Below are positions 56,412 to 64,000 of a DNA stretch of 64,000 nucleotides, piece after piece. The notes below the pieces were generated by a model. That model did no database searches. It saw only the letters and a program-made list of their open reading frames with translations, and was not told the origin of the DNA. Source of the stretch: Codonopsis lanceolata (lineage: Eukaryota; Streptophyta; Magnoliopsida; Asterales; Campanulaceae); NCBI GenBank assembly GCA_013146195.2, contig CM028377.1, positions 164,961,824-165,025,823 on the forward strand. The letters run 5' to 3'. The position numbers and the translations under genes were made by a program. Each line of letters opens with the position of its first letter. Positions within the stretch are counted from its first letter, which is position 1.

Positions 56412-57755
56412 ATGGACTCCCAACAATCTAAGGTCAGAGTTGTGATGCTGCCATGGCTAGCTCATGGCCATATCTCCCCTTTCATTGAACTAGCCAAAGA
56501 ACTCTCGGTTAGAAATTTTCACATCTACTTTTGCTCAACCCCCATAATTCTCAACTCTATCAAAGACAAAATCACTGATTCAATCGAGCTAATTGAGCTC
56601 CACCTTCCTCCCAACCCTGACCTCCCTCCCCACCTCCACACCACCAAAGGCCTCCCACCCCACCTCAGGCCCATCCTCATGAATTCCTTCCTATCATGTG
56701 GCCCCACTTTCTCCACCCTCCTCCATGACCTCCACCCTGACTTGGTCATGTATGATATGTGTGGCCAGTGGGTCCCATCCCTGGCAGCCACCCTCAACAT
56801 CCCATCAGTCTATTTATGTGTCACTGGTGCCACCAGTTCCTCCTTTTTCCTCCACCTAGCCAAACATCATGGTCAAAAATTCCCCTTTCCTCATATTTTC
56901 TTAAGGGATGTCTATGTTGATATACTCAATCCCAAGAGCAAACCAACAGATCAAAGTGAAAGTGTTTTCGGTTTTATGGATCTTATTAATTGCTATGAGT
57001 TGTCTTCTAGTTTTGTATTGATCAAAGGGAGTAGGGTGATTGAGGAAAAATACATCAGCTACCTCTCTGAGTTGATCGGAAAGAAAGTTGTTACCCTGGG
57101 CCCACTTCTTCATCCTAACCCAACTTTCAATGAAGATGATGTGGAGCAAGTAAAAATTCTACAATGGCTGGACAAGAAGGAGCCATTTTCCACTGTGTTT
57201 GTTTCTTTTGGTAGTGAGTTTTATTTGGGGAAAGAAGATTTGGAGGAATTGGCATATGGGTTGGAGCTCAGCAATGTTAATTTCATATGGGTTGTCAGAT
57301 TCCCAACTGGGGAGAAACTCAGTATTGAAGAGGCTATGCCAAATGGGTTTCTTGAAAGAGTGGGAGAGAGGGGATTTGTTGTAGATGGGTGGGCCCCACA
57401 GGCTAAGATTTTGTCCCATGGAAATGTTGGAGGGTATGTTAGTCATTGTGGGTGGGGGTCTACATTGGAAGGAATGTATCATGGTGTACCGATTGTAGCC
57501 ATGCCAATGCAACTGGAGCATCCAATTATTGGTAGGCTTGTGGAGGAGGTTGGTGTTGGAGTGGAGGTTTTGAGGGGTGGAGATGGTAAGTTTAAAAGGG
57601 TGGAAGTGGCAAGAGTGATAAAAGAGGTGGTGGTGGAGGAAAGTGGGGAGAAGTTGAGGAGGAAAGTTAAGGAAGTTAGTCACAATTTGAAAAAGGAAGG
57701 AGAGGAGGCACCTAATGTTGTTGCAGAAGAGATTAGTAGACTTTGTGAGCATTGA
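56412..57755 (+). CDS. UDP-glycosyltransferase 2 (UGT94/91-type) with His-44 PSPG box
   Basis: A 447-aa intronless family-1 glycosyltransferase, paralogous to the gene at 40520. The N-terminus has VMLPWLAHGHISPFIELA with the likely catalytic His at 20 and VMYDMCGQWVPSLA in the relay region. The PSPG box runs W327-H370 and includes HCGWGS. Two box positions differ from the neighbour: position 23 is Gly, not Ser, and the final pair is Glu-His, not Asp-Gln. His at position 44 is known from several plant galactosyltransferases, so the donor may differ, though that rule is not absolute. The C-terminal helix VARVIKEVVVEESGEKLRRK is well conserved. The frame is intact. Both UGTs lie in the same orientation. 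Confidence 0.93.
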   Translation: MDSQQSKVRVVMLPWLAHGHISPFIELAKELSVRNFHIYFCSTPIILNSIKDKITDSIELIELHLPPNPDLPPHLHTTKGLPPHLRPILMNSFLSCGPTFSTLLHDLHPDLVMYDMCGQWVPSLAATLNIPSVYLCVTGATSSSFFLHLAKHHGQKFPFPHIFLRDVYVDILNPKSKPTDQSESVFGFMDLINCYELSSSFVLIKGSRVIEEKYISYLSELIGKKVVTLGPLLHPNPTFNEDDVEQVKILQWLDKKEPFSTVFVSFGSEFYLGKEDLEELAYGLELSNVNFIWVVRFPTGEKLSIEEAMPNGFLERVGERGFVVDGWAPQAKILSHGNVGGYVSHCGWGSTLEGMYHGVPIVAMPMQLEHPIIGRLVEEVGVGVEVLRGGDGKFKRVEVARVIKEVVVEESGEKLRRKVKEVSHNLKKEGEEAPNVVAEEISRLCEH

Positions 57756-59420
57756 GGAGGCTTTTAGGCTGGAAATAAGCTTTGTTTGGAGCAAAATCTG
57801 CCGACTTTAACTATTACTACATGCATCATGCATTTATAAGGTTTTAAATAAAAGTACACAAAATATTCATATTTATATCAATTTGTTTTTCTTAAAATTG
57901 AGCCAAACATGACAGTTATTTAAGAGCGGGATGATAAACTTTGAGTATGACGGTCTTATAAATATTTTTTATAAAACAAATCTTTTATATCCGATTCATT
58001 ATGTGTTGGTAGGTTAAGCTGTAAGAGAGTGAATGTTCGTCTTACAAATAAAGATATATAAAACGGTCTTATAGGAGACTTATTCGTATTATTTTACATG
58101 GGATGTATGCTCGGTGTGAGAGAAAAATAAGGCCACCATCATTTTGATTTGCGAATATCTCGTAAGAACAATGAAAATGACTAGACACTTGGAAGTAAGG
58201 CAAAAGTTTTGATAAGACGGTCTTACGAATCGCTTTTATAAGATGAATCATATTTACTCAACCCACCGTATATTGATACTGGCCTGCAATTATTCTTTCT
58301 TCAAATTGACCTACTAGGGTTTTCTAAGAACATTGCAGAAGAGGCTCCATTATGTCATTTCTTGGCCCATTCTCTAGTTCAGTTTCAGGCCCAATTCACC
58401 TTGGGACTTATGAGAGCAATTTAGAGTATCTCAAATGCTAATGTAGATGTGAAATAAATTAAATGCCACCTAGGATTTATACCTTTTTTAAAAAAAAATC
58501 TCTCAAATACAAATGTAAATGATGAGTATGGATATGACGTGACAACTAAATTTGTTCACATTGTGGATAACAATATCAATTTTTCATATATTATTTGAGG
58601 GTGTAGAGTGTAGACACGTCATAGTCATCATTATTCTTATTAAAAACTCTTTCAATTGATTTTTTTTTTGTCAAATACTAGATCTTTGTGTCCGTGCCTA
58701 TGATACGATGTCAGTATATCTGATTACGTCAGTTGAAACGCTAACGTCTAAATAAAAAGTATGATTTTAAAAATGTTACAGTTGATGGGTACATTACTTC
58801 AAGTGGTAATTGAGCTCTATTGTGAGATTATATTAATGTAAGGTTAATGTTTTGTAAAGGGTATATGGTTTAGAAGATTAATCTCAAGGTGTGACTGTTC
58901 ATAATATTAATTGTAAGGGGTAACTTTGCAACATGGTGAGAAAATAGAGTTAAAAGTAGATAACTATTCTCACATATGTGAATGTGAGAGTGATTCCCAA
59001 CCATTAAATTTTTTAAGATAATTTAATATCAATCTTTAAATAGTTTTAGTCAATTGCGCATGTGTGAGAACGAACTCTATTATAATATAGATGATTTTAG
59101 TGGTGCAATGCATACCCCATAAGATTAAATAAATATTTGCATTTGAGAGATCAATTTTGATTGGCTGTGAATAAAGAGAGAAAAATTGACACAAGATTAA
59201 AGATATTAATTATTAACGGCCACATATAATCAAATACACTATTACAATGGTGATGCTCTTAGGTTGCTTAAAGATGACCTCTCGGTCCTCTCCCGATGTT
59301 GAGGTTATTTGGTGGAACGCTTACACCATGTCATTAGGGTGATATTGTGTAATACTATAATACTAACACTTGAGATTAACAATATCAAGTGTTCTATAAC
59401 TTGTATTACCTGATTATATT
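57756..59420. other. intergenic 3' of UGT 2
   Basis: No gene. GACGGTCTTAT..-type dispersed repeats occur at 57945-58080 and 58205-58280. CACCTAGGATTTATACC at 58468 starts a segment shared with 13465. At 58678 ACTAGATCTTTGTGTCCGTG resembles a minus-strand Helitron 3' end. Confidence 0.4.
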
Positions 59421-59969
59421 TAGGGGCTCGGGTTATTATGATTGATAATAATTACATTTATAGTAAGTGGTTTGGTTTGGTTTATGTCAAAATCACAAAC
59501 CAATCTATTTTTCAGTGGTTCAAAAATTCTTAAATTGAACTGAGTAAGATTTGAAACCGAACCGAACCAAACCACTTGGTTTGGTTTGGTTCGGTTTTGT
59601 AGTTTATATAAATTATTTTTAATAAAATTAACCAACATTAAAAATAACAATAAAAATAAGATTTTAATTTTGAATTAACATCAAAATTAGGAAATAACCT
59701 ACTAACAACAAATTATCAAAAATAAAACACTACAAATTCTAAAATAAACACAAATAATAGAAAAAATAATAGTTCTCTAACAATCAAGATTTTGTTTGGT
59801 TTAGTATGCGTATATATATATATATCGGTTTGGTTTGGTTCGATATCAAAAAACGTGAACTAAACCGAACTCCAATTGTTAAAACCGAAACCGAACTATC
59901 TTCGACCAAAACCAAACCAAACCGACGATTTGGTTTGATTTGGTTCGGTGGTTCTGATTTATACCCCTA
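59421..59969. mobile_element. possible hAT-like element with GGTTTGGTTCGG repeats (549 bp)
   Basis: The left end TAGGGGCTCGGG and right end TACCCCTA are a short inverted repeat of hAT style. Flanks ATTATATT and ATAATAAT agree at 6 of 8 bases only. GGTTTGGTTCGG/CCGAACCAAACC words cluster near both ends as subterminal repeats. No transposase frame. Confidence 0.5.
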
Positions 59970-60478
59970 ATAATAATGCCACATGTGATGACGTGTGGTA
60001 TAACGGTTTGACTAAATGTTGATATATAATTTTGGGTAAGTCTCCTGTAAGACCGTTTTACGGATCCTTTATTCGTAAGACGAAACTTCAATCTCTCACA
60101 GCTTAACTAACAAACACTGCAAGTCGGATAAAAAAGATTCGTCTTACAAAAAATACTCGTAAGACCATCTTATCCAAAATTTTGTTTATAATTATACTTG
60201 GAGTTAGTCATCGTTACAAAAATAATTCAGCTTGAAATTCTTTATAATTACAAAATTGCTTCAGCTTCAACAATATGTTTATATCATATTTGGAGGTTAA
60301 AATTGTAGACATAATTTTCGAATATACTAGATTTCCTACTCGTGCCTACGACACGATCTTAGTATGGATGGAATAAGTGTATAAATCGAGCATGATACGG
60401 ATAAATTAATATATGCCCGAGATCTTGTAGGGGTCGGATCAATGTACACTACACAAAAAAACACGACATACCAACAAT

Positions 60479-60988
60479 CAGTGTTCTAAAAATCGGCCTA
60501 GGCTAGGCGTCACCCCGGCGCTTAGAAATTTGACAAATCGATGAAAAAATTGACTAAGCAGGCTAGGTGGCCAACTGCTGATTTTTCATATTTTTAAAAT
60601 TTTGACCCTAAATAATGCCATTTTGGGGTTTTTTAAAATAATAATAATAAATATCAATTTCAAATTATTAAATTATTTATATATATGTAATTGTTAACGG
60701 ATCTATGGATAATTAAACTGTTGACTATTTTTGTAATATTTTGAATCTTAGATGATATTAAATTTCTAATTTTACTTATAAAATTTAACATCATAATGTA
60801 ATCATTATTTTTAAATTATTAGGTGATATTTAGTATTAGTATATTTAAAAAATTAATGTTTAATAATTAGTTTATAATAAAAATATATTAAAAATCAGAT
60901 ATTATATCTTATTTCTAAGCTTCGCCTATATCCCGTCTAGGCGCTCTAGGAGCTGTCTAGCGCATGTATAACGATTTTTATAACCTTG
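60479..60988. mobile_element. hAT-type MITE (510 bp)
   Basis: Starts CAGTGTTCTAAAAATCG and ends with the complement of CAAGGTTATAAAAATCG. Flanks CCAACAAT (60471-60478) and CCAACAAC (60989-60996) match at 7 of 8 bases. Subterminal GGCCTAGGCTAGGCG and CGTCTAGGCGCTCTAGG pair loosely. No coding capacity. Confidence 0.75.
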
Positions 60989-61006
60989 CCAACAACTAAA
61001 GAAATA

Positions 61007-61245
61007 CTCCCTCCGTTCCACCCAAAGAGTCCCCATTTGAAAAGTCTAATTATTAATGGATATAATAATGTCATTAAAGTTAGTCATAATTACAAAAATA
61101 GTTAAGTACAAACAATGTACTTACAACACAAGTAGAGGGTAAACATAAAATATTATAAAAATTGTAAGCATAATTTTTGAAAGTAGACTTGAGAGTGAAA
61201 CATCCCAAAATAGTATAATGAACTTTTTGCCTGGAACGGGTGGAG
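61007..61245 (-). mobile_element. Stowaway MITE, family B (239 bp)
   Basis: Starts CTCCCTCCGTTCCACCCAAAG after TA and ends TTTTGCCTGGAACGGGTGGAG before TA. It is the reverse orientation of the copies at 35566 and 49668. Confidence 0.85.
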
Positions 61246-61863
61246 TAACACATTTTATTGGCTGTTAAATTGTGTAACTCATCCAAAAAAAATATAATTA
61301 AATATCAAAAAAACATTCTTTCAATCTCTCTCACACTGACACACAACTCAATACATTTTAATTGTAATAAACTTAAAAATAAAAATTTCATCAAAGAATA
61401 ACCATAAAATAAATTAAGTGAGACGTAATAAACTAATAAAATACTGTCTGAAATCGAACTCACAAATATTTCAGACCAATAAGGAGAACTTACAAATTTT
61501 TTAAAAAAGAAAGAAATTAAAATACAAATATTTAAAATTACAAAAACTAATTACAAAACTTAAAAACAAGTTTTTTTTTTTTAAAAAAATTAAATCTAGG
61601 TTGGACAAATATTAAATTGAGATTCAGTTGATTACAATAACAATCAAGTAAGAAACTACAAACTAAATATTCGTAAAATAGTGAATCTAGGCGGGACAAA
61701 AATAAAAAAGTAAATTCATCGGATTAAAATTAAATTGATTCAGTTAATTACGATAACAATCAACGATTATGACCGTAAGATTTAAAGTAAAATAATAAAT
61801 CTGAACTGATATTTATCCCAACTCAATTTTACACACATATTTTTTAAGTTGTTTTATAATATA

Positions 61864-61915
<52 letters not shown>

Positions 61916-62184
61916 TCTCTTATGGTGAACCGTGGTGACTCGAATCCACACGAGCCGCAACTTATTTAGTGTAGCGTTTTACCATTAAGTTAGGTTTCAG
62001 TGTCTACTATAATTATATTCATTTCATGTTTTAAACAAAAGATTGATCCTCATATCTCAATATTTTAGCAAACGATTTATTTCTTTCTGAAGAATTATAT
62101 ATCAAAAATCGTGAAAGTAAGACCCGGAAATTAATAAAAAGAAGAAAACATCAAATTATACTAGTATTTCCTAAATCTTTTGAT
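61246..62184. other. AT-rich spacer with (TA)n microsatellite
   Basis: A (TA)n run covers about 61856-61912. CGGATTAAAATTAAATTGATTCAGTTAATTACGATAACAATCAA-like words occur twice (about 61600-61650 and 61715-61765, each under full identity), a local duplication. The right end includes the 3' flank of the bHLH gene. No gene seen. Confidence 0.5.
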
Positions 62185-63371
62185 TTATATAATTAGAATT
62201 TCTCTCTTTATTTTCTCTATGGCTTCATCAACTCTGTTACCGCCAATCATTGCGGTCACCGTCACCGTCACCGTCAGCCGACGCGGCTCATCTCCCACCA
62301 CGTTTGCCGCCAAAACCTCCGCCTGATTCTTCTCAAACGCCCTGAATATCTTCGTCACCATTTCGCGCCGAGCCGGTAATTGAATTCCAAAAAATGTAAC
62401 ACCACCATAGACACAGACTTCGACGGAGGAATGCCGATTAGTACATTGAGATATAACCGGCTTCGCAGCCATTGATTCCGGCAATATCATAATTGACTTC
62501 TTCATCTTGAGATCTTCCAATCTGGCAATCTCTTTCTCCAGCCCCTGTATATACTCAATCGTCTTGCTCACAATTGCCTCCCTTGTAACCTGCAAATTAA
62601 AATATCAACTCTTATAATTGATCATATTAATAGATTCATCATTCATATAATCATATATATATATATATATAAACACACAAACACATTGAAATGAATATTT
62701 CAACTGTAAGTCCTTCAATCTCTATAAGCACACACAGATAGAGATCAAAATTTTAACTGTAAACCATTCAATATACGTATATATGTATAAACACAAACAC
62801 AAACGAGAGAAATCAAATCTCAACTGTAATTTCAATCAATCAACGTATGGTCCGTATGGATATCCACACTAACACAAATACACACGTAAAATTTCAACTA
62901 TAAATCATTAAATATACGCATATACCACACACACACACACACATTAAATAAGAATAGTCATGGATTACTTAGCCTGCTGCAACTACAATGTGAGTATGTA
63001 TATTTCTGTTTGGGTAAAATTGAGAGAGAGAAGAAGAAGAAGACCTTGGGGAGTAGGTTAGGGACGACCATGGATTGAAGAATGGAATACATTTCAGCCA
63101 TTTTGCCTCTCCTATTCCGCTCGACCTCGTGACCACCAGACGAAGATGCTAGTCTTTTACGATGATTAGTTTTCGAGCTCGATGGCCCTGCTATCGTCAT
63201 AGGTTCCCGGAGTAGTAATGATGATGGAGGAGGGAATTCTGATAATGGAAGGATTACTGAGTCCGTGTAACCTTCCATAATACCATCGAACAAGTTGCGA
63301 ATTTCGTTGTCGTCGTCTTCGTCTTCTAATTTTACTTGATTTTCCGTCTTCTGTGCTTCTGTACTTTTCAT
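62185..63371 (-). CDS. bHLH transcription factor with ACT-like C-terminal domain
   Basis: Two exons, 63371-63045 and 62589-62185, joined over a 455-bp GT..AG intron in phase 0, give 243 aa. The N-terminus is acidic (KLEDEDDDNEIRNLFDG). The bHLH runs about residues 81-131: basic region HEVERNRRGK, helix 1 MAEMYSILQSMV, loop PNLLPK, helix 2 VTREAIVSKTIEYIQGLEKEI. The intron falls in the loop, as in many plant bHLH genes. Residues about 163-243 (VEVCVYGGVTFFGIQLP.. to AIEKIKREIL) look like the ACT-like dimerisation region of plant bHLHs. Glu-84 and Arg-87/88 needed for E-box contact are present, but the usual His four residues before the Glu is replaced by Gly, with a His one place later. Subfamily not assigned. 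A nuclear DNA-binding dimer is expected. Confidence 0.9.
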
Positions 63372-64000
63372 ATCCCAAACCCCCTTCTAACAGAATAATA
63401 TCGCATGCGTTTTTCTAGAGAGAGAGAGAGAGAAAGGTGATACTGATTACTGAATATGGTTATGATTAAGGAACAGAAGCTGTTAGGAATATATGATGGG
63501 AGTAAAGAGAGAGTGAATTTGATTTTCTGTTCGCTCAGGTCGTGAATTTGTACCTTCCAATTAGTTATGACCTTTTTATTCTCTCCTGATTTTGTACTTT
63601 TCTTCTATACATTTACATACAGTACTTATTTGTGGGTTGGAACTTGGAATGGTACAGATGGTTTTTTGATTTAGGCTACTTTTTTGTTTTTGTGATAAGT
63701 GAAGGGAAATGCTACAAAAAAAATTATCAATATTTAATGTATCTGTGAAATTAAAAGATTATATTTTTAAAACGATTTTACGGATCTTAATTTGTAAGAT
63801 AGATTTCTACTATCTCACAATTTAACTCATCAAAATACAATGGATTGGTTAAAAATACATTTTACAAAAAATAATTGTAAAATCGTGCTTCCTAAATTTT
63901 TGCCAAATTAAAATTACTTTAGAAATCTGCTTACTATCCTCTCCAATTAATTCAGGCCTTAAGATTGATAGGAGTTGAGTTTGATTCACGATTCGGATAT
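63372..64000 (-). promoter_or_regulatory. bHLH leader and upstream region
   Basis: A (GA)n tract at 63417-63435 lies within 65 bp of the start codon on the transcribed side, probably in the 5' UTR. Farther out (63765-63890) is another member of the dispersed family with AAAACGATTTTACGGATC..GTAAGAT..CTCACAATTTAACTCATC (in parts). No other gene is visible to the window end. Confidence 0.45.

Noticed and set aside
1..64000. CRISPR array, bacterial operon, or tRNA/rRNA gene
   Set aside because: The repeat arrays lack constant repeats with unique spacers, genes are intron-split plant genes, and no cloverleaf or rRNA sequence was recognised by eye.

Overview
This window is nuclear DNA from a flowering plant. 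The genes are spaced far apart, are split by GT..AG introns, and belong to plant families (CHY/RING ubiquitin ligase, organellar PPR protein, UGT94/91-type glycosyltransferases, bHLH with ACT-like tail). The space between them is AT-rich and full of plant transposable elements. The UGT94/91-type pair and the retroelement types fit a eudicot, perhaps an asterid; the species cannot be fixed from sequence alone.

Five host genes are supported. (1) 15588-18631 (+): a 12-exon, 267-aa CHY/CTCHY/RING E3 ligase of the MIEL1 type. (2) 21161-39963 (+): an 11-exon, 413-aa mitochondrial PPR protein resembling Arabidopsis At4g35850; its fourth intron is 11.3 kb long because retroelements have piled up in it. 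(3) 40520-41872 (+) and (4) 56412-57755 (+): two intronless family-1 glycosyltransferases, a diverged pair now 14.5 kb apart. (5) 62185-63371 (-): a two-exon, 243-aa bHLH factor with a C-terminal ACT-like region. No tRNA, rRNA or CRISPR was found.

Layout. 1-2200 holds LTR/gypsy-like tandem repeats, followed by an array of hairpins and a dead NAM-associated (Harbinger-type) gene. 3.3-15.5 kb is AT-rich intergenic DNA with minisatellites, Stowaway MITEs and a Helitron. 15.6-18.6 kb is the E3 ligase gene. 21.2-40 kb is the PPR gene; its intron 4 contains two L1-type LINEs, a 1.9-kb hAT element inside the second LINE, and two LINE tails. 40.5-57.8 kb is the UGT interval, with a 4.73-kb Ty1/copia element inserted in a Stowaway MITE, a second Helitron inside a Harbinger-like element, a 24-bp minisatellite, and a Mutator-like element carrying a CIPK kinase fragment (Pack-MULE). 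57.8-64 kb holds hAT-like MITEs, Helitron-like ends and the bHLH gene.

The host genes do not form an operon or an evident pathway; only the two UGTs are related. The most striking content is the nested transposon structure. In several cases the insertion boundaries can be read to the base from target-site duplications (TSDs): the copia element in its MITE, the hAT in its LINE, the Pack-MULE, a 114-bp hAT foldback, a SINE, and a 16-bp LINE-tail insertion.
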